Below, piece by piece: positions 38,481-47,106 of a DNA stretch of 64,000 nt. The notes below the pieces were generated by a model. That model was not told where the DNA came from. It made no database searches and saw only the letters and a list, made by a program, of their open reading frames with translations. Origin of the DNA: Acidobacteriota bacterium (lineage in GTDB: Bacteria; Acidobacteriota; Blastocatellia; UBA7656); NCBI GenBank assembly GCA_040754075.1, contig JBFMDH010000001.1, positions 465,645 through 529,644 on the forward strand, in the 5' to 3' direction. The translations under genes and the position numbers were made by a program. Positions within the stretch are counted from its first letter, which is position 1. Each line of letters begins with the position of its first letter.

Positions 38481-39347
38481 ATGAAAGCGAGAACGAACAT
38501 GAGCGCGAATGAACAGAAAAGCAAATTTGCACCTATAAAATCCTATGGTATCCGGGCGCGCAATACCGCAGCAGATTCCGAAAATAAAATTCACGACGAT
38601 GAAATCGCTTCGCGTTACGGGTTTCGCGGCGGCTTGGTTCCGGGCGTCACGGTTTATGCCTATATGACGGTGCCGCTGGTTGAATCGTTTGGTGAAGGGT
38701 GGTTGGAACGCGGGGCGATGCAGGTCAAATTCAACCGTCCGGTTTATGAAGGTGAGAGCCTCACCATTCGCGCAGATGTCGATAATGATACTGAACCGCG
38801 ACGGGTTTTTATCAACGCCGAACGCGAAGACGGGGAAGTGTGCGCCGTGGCGATTGCAACATTGGATGACAAGGACAGTTGGATGATGCCGCAAATTGAT
38901 GATTATCCAATTAAAGATTTGCCGGAAAGCGAGGCGCGCTCGAAAGCTTTACGCGAAAATTTTATCATCGGCGCGGCAATCGGAACGCTTACGGAGAAAA
39001 TTGATTTAACCGGGCAAGCGAAAGATTATCTGCAAAAGATTGATGAGCATCTGCCGAATTATTTTGGTGAGAGAGCGGTTCTGCATCCGGGTTATCTGCT
39101 GTCGCTTGCCAATCAGATTTTTGTTTGCAATTTCACCGTCAGTCCTTGGATTCATGTGGGAAGTGAGTTGATAAATCGCAGCGCGGTTCGCGATGGCGAA
39201 AGGCTTGCGGTGCGCGGGCGCATTGCCGAATGTTTCGAGCGCAAAGGGCATGAATTCGTGGTCTTGGATTTGCTGTTTGTGGCTAACGAAAACCGCATCG
39301 CCGCACAGGCGCGCCACACAGCGATTTATAAATTACAGGAGAAATAA
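38481..39347 (+). CDS. double-hotdog MaoC-like protein
   Basis: 288 residues. The segment HDDEIASRYGFRGGLVPGVTVYAYM in the N-half and a second half ending VLDLLFVANENRIAAQARH suggest two hotdog domains, as in MaoC-like dehydratases and acyl-thioesterase relatives. No classical catalytic motif of the single-domain hydratases was located with certainty. The stop overlaps the ATG of the reductase gene by one base (TAATG), so the two are translationally coupled. Confidence 0.7.
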   Translation: MKARTNMSANEQKSKFAPIKSYGIRARNTAADSENKIHDDEIASRYGFRGGLVPGVTVYAYMTVPLVESFGEGWLERGAMQVKFNRPVYEGESLTIRADVDNDTEPRRVFINAEREDGEVCAVAIATLDDKDSWMMPQIDDYPIKDLPESEARSKALRENFIIGAAIGTLTEKIDLTGQAKDYLQKIDEHLPNYFGERAVLHPGYLLSLANQIFVCNFTVSPWIHVGSELINRSAVRDGERLAVRGRIAECFERKGHEFVVLDLLFVANENRIAAQARHTAIYKLQEK

Positions 39348-40078
39348 TGGATAAGGTAGCTTTAATCACCGGAGGCGTGCGCGGCATCGGGCGAGCGATT
39401 GCGCTGGCGCTTAGTGAGCGCGGATGGGCGATTGCCACCTGTTATCGCGCCAGCGAAGAGGATGCGGCGAGCCTGAATAAAGCATTGGCGGCAAAAGGTG
39501 TGCGGGCGATTTCCGAACGCGCAGATGTGTCTGATGCGCGTCAGGCGGAAGCCTTTGTGCGAATGGTTGAAAATGAATTCGGGCATATTGATGCGCTCAT
39601 CAATGGCGCAGGACCCTATCATCGCGTCAATTTGTTAGAAGAAACCGTTGACGGTTGGAACGAGATGATAAACGGCAATCTCAATTCGGCTTTTTATGTG
39701 AGCCGCGCGGTTATTCCTGGGATGAAGGAGCGCCGCTCAGGACGCATCATCAATTTCAGTATGGCAAATGCCGATAAAGGTGAAGCCCAACCGTTTGTCA
39801 CCGGACACTATATTGCGAAATCGGGACTTTTGATTTTAACGCGGACGCTTGCCAAACTCCTTGCGCCGTTTAACATCACGGTCAATGCCATCTCGCCCGG
39901 GTTTATTGATTCGGGCAGCGCCTCCGCAGACGAATTACAGAAGATGCTGAAAACCATTCCCGCAGGTTATCTGGGAAGCGTTGAAGATTGCGTGAGCGCG
40001 GCGCTTTATCTGCTATCCGAAGAAGCGCGTTACATCAACGGCGGCAACATTCATTTAAGCGGCGGTTGGGGCATGTAG
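39347..40078 (+). CDS. short-chain dehydrogenase/reductase, FabG-like, with altered active site
   Basis: 243 residues. The Rossmann motif TGGVRGIG (8-15) and NGAGPY are intact, and the C-terminal NGGNIHLSGGW matches the FabG branch. The catalytic segment reads G-H152-Y-I-A-K156, so the residue four before the Lys is His, not Tyr, and Tyr sits one position later. The Ser is near 136. Either a one-residue shift restores geometry or catalysis differs. Directly coupled to the hotdog gene. Likely part of an acyl-CoA or polyketide-like reduction step. Confidence 0.85.
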   Translation: MDKVALITGGVRGIGRAIALALSERGWAIATCYRASEEDAASLNKALAAKGVRAISERADVSDARQAEAFVRMVENEFGHIDALINGAGPYHRVNLLEETVDGWNEMINGNLNSAFYVSRAVIPGMKERRSGRIINFSMANADKGEAQPFVTGHYIAKSGLLILTRTLAKLLAPFNITVNAISPGFIDSGSASADELQKMLKTIPAGYLGSVEDCVSAALYLLSEEARYINGGNIHLSGGWGM

Positions 40079-40327
40079 CGGTGAATACAAAAACCAAATG
40101 CGACAAAATGGAGAATTGCATTAGACCTGCTTGGACTGCTATTGCAATCTGACCGAATCAGATGAACTGAGGTTCCTATAAATTTAAGAAATTATTCAAG
40201 CATCAAGGAAGTTCGGGACAATTTATTATTTTCTCTCACTAGGTTAAGGATAAGCCTCACGATCCGACCGATAAAATCACAAAACAAAGTTGGATGAACC
40301 AACTTGCAGGTGTTGAGAGAGGGCACT

Positions 40328-40675
40328 GTGTTTGATAGACGAAATTCCGTAAGACATATTCTGCATTGGCAAATTGATATTGATGGACGCGACAGTTTTG
40401 GCAGGCTATTTCACGAATCCTGCGTGATGGAAGATTTAAGCTCAACCGGAGCGTTTTTTTATTTGAATCATAAAGTTGAAGTTGGTACAGAGGTATCGTT
40501 AGCGATTAAATTACCGACAACCCTTGCAACGCATATGCGCTACACCGCCAAGGTGGTTCGCATCGAAGAGCGCAGTGCAACTGAAGAAATTGCAATGAGA
40601 GTTGCGGATATGCCGCAACGCTTTGGCATCGGCGTGCGCTTTGATTCGCATAAGCCGGTGTTTGTTGATGGATAG
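40328..40675 (+). CDS. PilZ domain protein
   Basis: 115 residues from the GTG at 40328, with GAGAGAGGG upstream; a TTG reading from 40304 adds 8 residues. The PilZ c-di-GMP binding motifs are present: R-N-S-V-R near the start and EDLSSTG later. PilZ proteins bind c-di-GMP and change the activity of partners. No diguanylate enzyme is in the window. Confidence 0.82.
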   Translation: MFDRRNSVRHILHWQIDIDGRDSFGRLFHESCVMEDLSSTGAFFYLNHKVEVGTEVSLAIKLPTTLATHMRYTAKVVRIEERSATEEIAMRVADMPQRFGIGVRFDSHKPVFVDG

Positions 40676-40727
40676 ATAAAAGCCAAGTCCTTATAAAAAT
40701 CTAAGCAATTATCGCTTTCTTAATTCA

Positions 40728-40813
40728 GAGGCGCGCGGCGCGCGGGCGTTGTCAGGAGCGTAAGCAGGAAACGCTCTGCACAATGCTTGCGAACCTTGCG
40801 CCTCGTTTTTTTT
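40728..40813 (+). ncRNA. nested-hairpin structure with T8 tail
   Basis: The strand folds into three stacked stems: GAGGCGC (40728-40734) with GCGCCTC (40798-40804); GCGTTGT (40746-40752) with ACAATGC (40780-40786); and GAGCGT (40756-40761) with ACGCTC (40771-40776). An eight-T run follows at 40806-40813. The outer stem and T-run form an intrinsic terminator about 50 bases after the PilZ gene. The inner stems go beyond what a terminator needs, so it may be a small structured RNA or a mobile-type repeat. Coverage: the rest of 40676-41068 has no gene. Confidence 0.5.
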
Positions 40814-40976
40814 CAGCGCCGGTTTTATATTAGCGAAAGAAAAGTTGTGAGATGAGAGCTATTGGCGAATGATTTTACTTTGAATCGTTTTTAGAAGCGA
40901 TCTTTGACCGCTGATACAACCTGGGAAATGCTTTAACAGGCGGCTCTATAGCAGTTTGCAAAACGATTTACTCAAG

Positions 40977-41036
40977 TTGAGGAAGCGGTCTTTGACCGCG
41001 TGTGACGGGAAACGCGGTCAAAGACCGCTTCCTCAA
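40977..41036. repeat. 24-bp perfect hairpin just after the kinase gene
   Basis: The arms 40977-41000 and 41013-41036 (unit GGTCTTTGACCGC, itself palindromic in part) pair perfectly around a 12-base loop. Weaker pairing extends on each side, and a partial copy of the unit lies at 40893-40909. It sits 32 bases from the stop codon of the kinase gene, so it could terminate that minus-strand transcript, though there is no clear T-run. Confidence 0.8.
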
Positions 41037-41068
41037 CCGAGGCTGAGTAAACTCAATCGCAAACCGCT

Positions 41069-43891
41069 CTAATTGGCAGTTTGTAATTTGGCGATAGCGG
41101 CATCGCAGCGGGCTAAATCCTGTGCCGCAATTTCAACCGTGCCGTGGTCAGGCGGCGTCCAGATGCCCTCTTTTTTTATGGCGTCGTAAATTTCAAAAGC
41201 TTTGTGCAACCATAAACGCGCTGCCTGCCAGCGTTCAAGCTGTCTATCGGGCGGCGTGTTTTTTGCCGCAGCCAGCGCCGCGTAAGCATTACCGAGATAG
41301 GCATAACTTGATGCGCGAAAGGCGCGCAATTCGGCATTCGAGGGATTCGCGTCGGCTAATGCTTCCGCAAATTCACGCGCCTGGTTGCAATTTGCGAGCG
41401 CCCCGTTTTCATCTCCCTGTTTAGCCATTAGAAGTCCGCTTTCTTTCAATACCAGAGACAACTCTGCGCGCCCGAACATATTGGCTTTATCCGATGAACT
41501 GATTTTTTCCAGAATGATTTTAGCTTGATCAAAGGTGTGTAGCGCGGCTTGCGGTTCAGTAGTTGTTTGGACGATGCCGATTTTTGCCAGAATCGAAGCC
41601 GACCCGTAAAGATATTGGGTATTCTGAGGGTCGGCGTTGACCAGGGTTTCGCAAAGTTTTTTTGCTATGCGGTAATTTTCCAGCGCGGCGGTGAAATTCT
41701 TTTTTATTTCATTGGCTTCTCCGAGCGAAGTGTAAGCGCCGACCACACCGGTTTGATAATCGACATTATGGGGATTTTCTTTTGCCAACTGCTGATAAAT
41801 TTTCAGCGCCTTGCCAAATGCCTCAATCGCGCCATCCGGGTCACCGGATTCGCCGAGCGCGTCGCCGATGGCTATCTGGTTTTGCGCCATATCTCTGCGC
41901 GCATCGGGATTGGTGGGGTCATTTGCCACCAGTTTTTCATTGATGCTGCTTGCTTTGTTCAGTAATACCAACCCGCCTTTGATATCGCCCGCCTGCGCCT
42001 GCGCATAAGCCGCGCGGGTGTAATTAATCCAGAGGTTGCGCGCCGCTTCCTGATCGTTGGGATTGGCGCTCAACAAGCCTTCTTCGATGGCAATGGCTTT
42101 TTGATGATATTCGATGGCGCTCTTTAAATCGCCTTTCCAATGCAACACGCTGCCGATGCGATTGTCGAGCGCGGCAACAGCGCGACGGTCATCCTGATGG
42201 TCTGAGTTTTTTGCCAGCAATTTTTCGCGAATCGCCAGTGATTTTTTGAAACTGGCAAGCGCGCCTTCCATATCGCCGAGATTGCCGATAGTAGGATTGC
42301 CCTGCACATCGCCGACTTTTTGATAAGCCGTCGCGAGTTCACGTTGCAGGGTGTCGTCGCTTTCGGCTTCCTGTGCGAGGCTGTCCAAATATTCAAGGGC
42401 GCGTTTGACGACCAGTTCACGAGCAGGGGTTGCGCCGGGTAAATCGGCAATCGCATCGTGAAATTCAAAGAGAAATGAATTGGCGAGTTGACGGACATCA
42501 TTAAAACGGCGTTCGGCTTTACGTTTTTGAATCGTGGTGGTGATGATGCCACCAATCAAAGTCAGGAGAATTAACGCCGCCGCAAGCATGGCTGCTTTGT
42601 TGCGACCCATGAATTTCGAGGCGCGATACCAGAGGGTGTCCTGGCGGGCAATCACCGGCAAATTTTCGAGATGGCGACGAATGTCATTGGCAAACTGATC
42701 AACCGATGCATAACGTCGCTCAGGTTCTTTGCGCATCGCCATCAACACGATGTTGTCAATATCGCCTGCCAGACGTTTACGCAATTTTTCCAGATTGCCG
42801 TCGCGGGCTTTGCTCACGGCTTCGGGGGTGATTTCGACTTCCATTCCATCGCTTAAAGAAACGCTTTCGGTGCGTTTGACGGCGGTGCTGGGTTTTTCAG
42901 GATTTTGCTGGCAAATCACCAGCGCCAGATTTTCCGGCGTGCGCGTTTGAAAACGATAGGGTCGATGACCCGTGAGCAATTGATAGAGTAAAACGCCGAG
43001 CGAATAAATATCGCTTGCCGTGGTAATCGGTTCGCCTTTGACCTGTTCGGGACTGGCATATTCAGGAGTCATCAACCGAACCGCTGCGATGGTGGCTTCA
43101 AGCGGGTGGTCTGCAAGTTCAGGATTGAGCAATTTGGCAATGCCGAAATCCAGAAGTTTGGGAATGCCGTCATCGGTAACCAATATGTTGCTCGGTTTCA
43201 GGTCGCGATGGATGACCAGGTTTTGATGCGCGTAATGCACTGCCGAACAGACTTTGCGAAACAGTTTCAAGCGTTCGATGGTTGATAAGCGGTGCGTGTC
43301 CGCATATTCGGTGATGGGTTTGCCTTCGATGTATTCCATCACAAAATAGGGACGACCATCGGGGGTCGCGCCGCCATCGAGTAGTTTGGCAATGTTGGGA
43401 TGGTCTAGGCTGGCGAGAATCTGGCGTTCATTGCGAAACCGCTTGATGGCAAAGTCATTTTCAAAACCGATGCGGATAACTTTAATGGCGACCTTTTTGC
43501 GATATTGCTCGTCGTCGCGTTGCGCCAGATAAACGATGCCCATGCCGCCTTGTCCGAGCACGCGAAGAATTTTGTAAGCGCCGATGTTGGGTTCGATGAG
43601 CAGCGCAGATTGTTCTTCTTCACTGAGACCGATGGTTGCGGCATCTGAAAAGAGTTGAGTCGTCGCTTCCTGCCGGGTGGCATCGGAGTTATCGAGCGGT
43701 TGGGTGCTGCTCGCGGCATGATAACTTGCGGTCTTTTCAAATAGAAAAATGCGGGCTTTCACTTCGTTTTGCAAAACGGGATCACCGGCACACGCCTGTT
43801 TAATGTACGCCTCGCGTTCGCCGTTATCGCGAGCGAGTGCCGCGTGAGAAATCAATTCAATCTGTTGTTCGCGTTCCGAATTCGTACTCAT
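41069..43891 (-). CDS. transmembrane Ser/Thr protein kinase with TPR repeats
   Basis: 940 residues. The kinase domain has the glycine loop GQGGMG (113-118), the ATP-Lys in VAIKV (K137), HRDLKPSN (HRD 228-230) and DFG (248-250), with a SPEQ element. One hydrophobic span near 435-460 separates it from ~480 residues of TPR-like repeats (NRIGSVLHWKGDLKSAIEYHQKAI and others). This PknB-type layout with a long N-terminal helical part and cytoplasm/periplasm split is very common in Acidobacteriota. The regulated process cannot be told from the neighbours. Confidence 0.92.
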   Translation of the reverse strand: MSTNSEREQQIELISHAALARDNGEREAYIKQACAGDPVLQNEVKARIFLFEKTASYHAASSTQPLDNSDATRQEATTQLFSDAATIGLSEEEQSALLIEPNIGAYKILRVLGQGGMGIVYLAQRDDEQYRKKVAIKVIRIGFENDFAIKRFRNERQILASLDHPNIAKLLDGGATPDGRPYFVMEYIEGKPITEYADTHRLSTIERLKLFRKVCSAVHYAHQNLVIHRDLKPSNILVTDDGIPKLLDFGIAKLLNPELADHPLEATIAAVRLMTPEYASPEQVKGEPITTASDIYSLGVLLYQLLTGHRPYRFQTRTPENLALVICQQNPEKPSTAVKRTESVSLSDGMEVEITPEAVSKARDGNLEKLRKRLAGDIDNIVLMAMRKEPERRYASVDQFANDIRRHLENLPVIARQDTLWYRASKFMGRNKAAMLAAALILLTLIGGIITTTIQKRKAERRFNDVRQLANSFLFEFHDAIADLPGATPARELVVKRALEYLDSLAQEAESDDTLQRELATAYQKVGDVQGNPTIGNLGDMEGALASFKKSLAIREKLLAKNSDHQDDRRAVAALDNRIGSVLHWKGDLKSAIEYHQKAIAIEEGLLSANPNDQEAARNLWINYTRAAYAQAQAGDIKGGLVLLNKASSINEKLVANDPTNPDARRDMAQNQIAIGDALGESGDPDGAIEAFGKALKIYQQLAKENPHNVDYQTGVVGAYTSLGEANEIKKNFTAALENYRIAKKLCETLVNADPQNTQYLYGSASILAKIGIVQTTTEPQAALHTFDQAKIILEKISSSDKANMFGRAELSLVLKESGLLMAKQGDENGALANCNQAREFAEALADANPSNAELRAFRASSYAYLGNAYAALAAAKNTPPDRQLERWQAARLWLHKAFEIYDAIKKEGIWTPPDHGTVEIAAQDLARCDAAIAKLQTAN

Positions 43892-44104
43892 AGAGGCAAG
43901 CTCAGTTGAAGATAGTAAATTCTGTGAATAGACACTTCAAGTGATTTGCGAAGCGACTCCATCAGTTTTGAAAATGGTCAATACAAAGTCAGTTTCAGAA
44001 CTTGCAGAGATTTTTGAAACCCGACGGGCGATGCCAGCGAATTGCATGGAGCAAGCCATTTGCCTATGATGAGTATTGAGTAAATACATTTCAGGAGAAA
44101 AGGC

Positions 44105-44596
44105 ATGTCAGTGAATCGGAGGAAATTTTTGAAAACCGGCGGCGCAACGGCAGTGGGACTCGCAGCGGTTTCAACGACCGTGGCGCAGACTGCAAAAACC
44201 AAAACCGCAAAAAGCTCTGTGAAAAAACGCAAAGTGTTGACTGACCGCGCCCCGAAACCCGCAGGACCTTACAGCCAAGCCATCATTGCCAACAATACGA
44301 TTTATGTTGCCGGTCAGGTGCCGACCAACCCGAAGACCGGAAAGATAGAGGCAACGACTTTTGAAGAGCAGGCAACTCAGGTTTTTGAGAATATCAAAGC
44401 GATACTGGAAGCCGCAGGCTCTTCGATGGCAAACGTTGTGAGCGCGCGGGTCTTTCTGAGCGATTTGAATAATTTTCAGGCGATGAACAATATTTACCGG
44501 CAATATTTCACCGGTGATTTTCCGGCGCGGACAACCGTCGGCGTACAATTATCGGCAAATATGCAAATCGAAGTCGATTGTATTGCCGTATTATAA
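44105..44596 (+). CDS. Tat-exported RidA (YjgF/YER057c) family protein
   Basis: 163 residues. The first 30 residues are a twin-arginine signal (NRRKFLKTGGATAVGLAAV). The rest is a RidA domain with RAPKPAGPYSQAI, YVAGQVP and SARVFLSDLNNF, where the Arg that activates imine hydrolysis in RidA is present. RidA deaminases are usually cytoplasmic, so export to the periplasm is unusual. It lies 15 bases before the M15-like gene. Confidence 0.85.
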   Translation: MSVNRRKFLKTGGATAVGLAAVSTTVAQTAKTKTAKSSVKKRKVLTDRAPKPAGPYSQAIIANNTIYVAGQVPTNPKTGKIEATTFEEQATQVFENIKAILEAAGSSMANVVSARVFLSDLNNFQAMNNIYRQYFTGDFPARTTVGVQLSANMQIEVDCIAVL

Positions 44597-44611
44597 TTTG
44601 GAAGTTGAATC

Positions 44612-45400
44612 GTGAGTTTTAAATTATTAAACAAAAGCAGCATCTTCATCATCGCGCTTGTGATGATGACCATCCCTGTTTACGCGCAAAGTAAAAGCGC
44701 CAGGACCAAAGCCAAAAAGCCTGCACCTCAAACAGCGAAAAAAGAAGCCCCGGCGGTTGCGAAATCGAAGGAATTGATTGAAGCGACGGAAAAGCTCAAA
44801 GCCGATTTAGAAAAGGAAATTGTTCTTCGTGAAGCGAGCATCAAGAAGATTAATGACGAACTGGCGAAAAAACGTGAGCTTTTTGAAGCCGGAATCATTT
44901 CAAAAAAAGAGTTGGAGGATAAGCAATCCGAAGTCGCAGCCGCACAGGCGGAACTGAACGCCCGCAAACAGAAAATGAACCAGGACATGGTTCAAGTCGA
45001 TAGCCTGCTTGCCGAAGTCAAAGCTATCGAACAGATGGCGAAATTACCGAACCTGCGCGTCGGTGGATATGCAACAACCGCCGCGATGATTCGTTATAAC
45101 GGGCCATCGGCGTGGGTGCTCACGGACATTGCCAAAGTCGATTCGTTTTTTACTTCACAATTCCGCCGTTCATTGCCGGTCAGCGCCTTCGGGCAAACCG
45201 AAGTTCACAATCGACTGGGATTCGACCATCGCAATTCGGTTGATGTCGCCCTTCATCCCGATAGCGCCGAAGGGCAGGCATTGATTAACTATTTGCGCAG
45301 CGCAGGCATTCCGTTCATCGCATTTCGGCAAGCGGTTCCGGGGTCAGCGACCGGCGCGCACGTTCACATCGGCTACCCCTCGCATCGATTTACGCGGTAG
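44612..45400 (+). CDS. exported coiled-coil protein with M15/DD-peptidase-like C-terminal domain
   Basis: 262 residues with GTG start, GGAAG upstream and a signal peptide. Residues ~45-150 are a long coiled coil (ATEKLKADLEKEIV, AAQAELNARK). The C-terminal ~110 residues carry FDHRNSVDVALHPDS, then GAHVHIG, resembling the zinc ligands of M15/LAS-type peptidoglycan peptidases. The spacing in the first motif differs from classical H-x6-D, so activity is not certain. A cell-wall role with RidA and MsrB neighbours is inference. Confidence 0.6.
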   Translation: MSFKLLNKSSIFIIALVMMTIPVYAQSKSARTKAKKPAPQTAKKEAPAVAKSKELIEATEKLKADLEKEIVLREASIKKINDELAKKRELFEAGIISKKELEDKQSEVAAAQAELNARKQKMNQDMVQVDSLLAEVKAIEQMAKLPNLRVGGYATTAAMIRYNGPSAWVLTDIAKVDSFFTSQFRRSLPVSAFGQTEVHNRLGFDHRNSVDVALHPDSAEGQALINYLRSAGIPFIAFRQAVPGSATGAHVHIGYPSHRFTR

Positions 45401-45483
45401 CGGAATAAATTTGATAGGTTGATGATTTATCGATTGGGAAAAACCGAAATACCAATTTATAAGGATGTTCAGGAGGTGAGGCG

Positions 45484-46032
45484 GTGAAGCTTACAAGCGT
45501 TTTAGCCCTGAGTTTATTGACATTTTTATTTATTGCCTGTGGCAAGTTGAGCGCCAGCGTCACGGTTGAAGAAGGCAATGCGAACGTTGAAGGCGCACAG
45601 GCGAAAGCTGATAAGTCGGCAAAGAAGGAGAAGAAGATGAAAGTTGTGAAAACCGATGAAGAGTGGAAACAGATACTTTCACCGGAAGAATATTATGTGA
45701 CCCGCGAACACGGCACGGAACGCGCTTTCACGGGCAAATATTGGGACAATCACGAAAAGGGAACTTATGTATGTGCCGCCTGCGGGCAGGAGTTATTCGA
45801 GTCCGATACCAAGTTTGATTCGGGCACCGGTTGGCCCAGTTTTTATAAGCCGGTCGAAAAGGATGCGGTCGATGAAAAACGCGATACCACTTATGGCATG
45901 GTGCGCACCGAAGTGTTATGCAGCCGTTGCGATTCGCACCTCGGGCATGTTTTCGATGATGGTCCCAAACCGACGGGACTGCGGTATTGCATGAATTCAG
46001 CGGCGCTCAAGTTCGTGAAGAGAGAGAAATAA
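45484..46032 (+). CDS. msrB: peptide methionine-R-sulfoxide reductase, lipoprotein
   Basis: 182 residues from a GTG with AGGAGG upstream. The N-terminus has a lipobox (LFIAC), so the protein is membrane-anchored outside the cytoplasm. The MsrB domain has CAACG and CSRC zinc ligands, GTGWPSF, and the catalytic Cys in [11 protein letters not shown]. It repairs oxidised Met in envelope proteins. It follows the M15-like gene by 83 bases. Confidence 0.93.
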   Translation: MKLTSVLALSLLTFLFIACGKLSASVTVEEGNANVEGAQAKADKSAKKEKKMKVVKTDEEWKQILSPEEYYVTREHGTERAFTGKYWDNHEKGTYVCAACGQELFESDTKFDSGTGWPSFYKPVEKDAVDEKRDTTYGMVRTEVLCSRCDSHLGHVFDDGPKPTGLRYCMNSAALKFVKREK

Positions 46033-46365
46033 TTTTTACTAAACTTTAAACCTGCGAAGCCGCAAAGATGAATTTCTTTGCGGCTTTAATTTTTTTCGTG
46101 GCTTGTGCGGCATTTATGTCGCATACTGAAACTTCAAATACGTCGTAATATATTTCTCTGATTGAAAAACCAAAAAATTAAGTTTCTTTGCTCAGTGTGC
46201 GACTCTTTTGTCGGACAGTTTCATAAGTTCATTGTGTTCGATGTTCAAGAATCAAAGATACGGCAATCTGAGGAGTCATAAAACCATCAGGTGCTATTAA
46301 TGATTTTAAGTTTAGGGTTAAGCTAAACCTAACTTTTGGCATTTTGTTTTCTGAAAGGAGCAAAC
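46033..46365. other. gap between msrB and the small exported protein
   Basis: Apart from the terminator, no gene or clear promoter is seen. A plausible ribosome site and the next start lie at 46354-46368. Confidence 0.5.
46057..46096 (+). terminator. intrinsic terminator after msrB
   Basis: AAGCCGCAAAGA (46057-46068), a six-base loop, and TCTTTGCGGCTT (46075-46086) are followed by TAAT and seven Ts. It lies 24 bases after the msrB stop. Its core is repeated almost exactly at 46977-47013. Confidence 0.85.
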
Positions 46366-46803
46366 ATGATTCAAGTAAAAGTTATTATTTTGTTGATCGG
46401 TCTAATATCAAATATTGGGCTGGCTCAAGGGACAAAAGAGTCCAATGAGAAAGAGCGGGTAAAACAAACCATCGGCATATATTTTGAAGGACTCAAAAAG
46501 TGTGATGCGGAAATTATCAATCGTGTCGTTTATTCCAAAGCCAAATGGTTTTCAGTAGTTGATGGCAAAGTGCAGGAAGTAACTCAGGAGCAAAAGACAA
46601 AAGCCGTGAAAACCAATCCGAGTCAGAGGTATGCGAAGGTAGAAGGCAGAATCCTTGAAATTGACATAAGCGGAAAGAATGCTTTTGTAAAAGCAGAGAT
46701 TGATATGGCATATGGAATAGTGACCGAATATTTGCTTCTTTCGAGCATTAGCGGGGAATGGAAAATTATTAGCGGTACAGCCTCCGCGAAACCTAAGGAA
46801 TAG
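46366..46803 (+). CDS. exported NTF2-like (lumazine-binding/SnoaL-like) protein
   Basis: 145 residues from ATG 46366, with AAAGGAG five bases upstream; the longer reading to 46336 is unlikely. A signal peptide (MIQVKVIILLIGLIS...) precedes an NTF2-like core: ERVKQTIGIYFEGLKKCD, ...GNAFVKAEIDM, EYLLLSSISGEWKI. No catalytic pair could be assigned. It is flanked by two copies of the same terminator, 917 bases apart. Confidence 0.7.
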   Translation: MIQVKVIILLIGLISNIGLAQGTKESNEKERVKQTIGIYFEGLKKCDAEIINRVVYSKAKWFSVVDGKVQEVTQEQKTKAVKTNPSQRYAKVEGRILEIDISGKNAFVKAEIDMAYGIVTEYLLLSSISGEWKIISGTASAKPKE

Positions 46804-46976
46804 GGCAGAAAACAAGCTGAAATTTTAACTGCAAGACAGGTTGTAAATTGGACGGCATCACCTGTCTTGCAGTAAACACAACCCAGGATGTCAAATTTTT
46901 TGTGTGAGCGACCTATGAAACTTGCTTAAGGCTGGGAGCTACACTGAATTCAAACTGAATTTCTACCTTCACTAGA

Positions 46977-47013
46977 CCGCAAAGATGAATTTCTTTGCGG
47001 CTTTAATTTTTTT
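46977..47013 (+). terminator. duplicate copy of the msrB terminator
   Basis: 37 bases are identical to 46060-46096, including the hairpin CCGCAAAGA / TCTTTGCGG and T-run. It lies 174 bases after the NTF2-like gene and 94 bases before the methyltransferase start. There are no other features in 46804-47106. Confidence 0.82.
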
Positions 47014-47106
47014 TCAGGATAGAAGTCTGAGCTGATTGAATTTTGCGTAAAACCTCGCGTTAAGAAGTGGAGAATAAAAATCCCGAATTTATTTCACAGA
47101 GGTTTT

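Noticed and set aside
40746..40786. Integron attC site
   Set aside because: The GTTRRRY and RYYYAAC core bases do not fit; the structure is better read as a terminator-linked hairpin.
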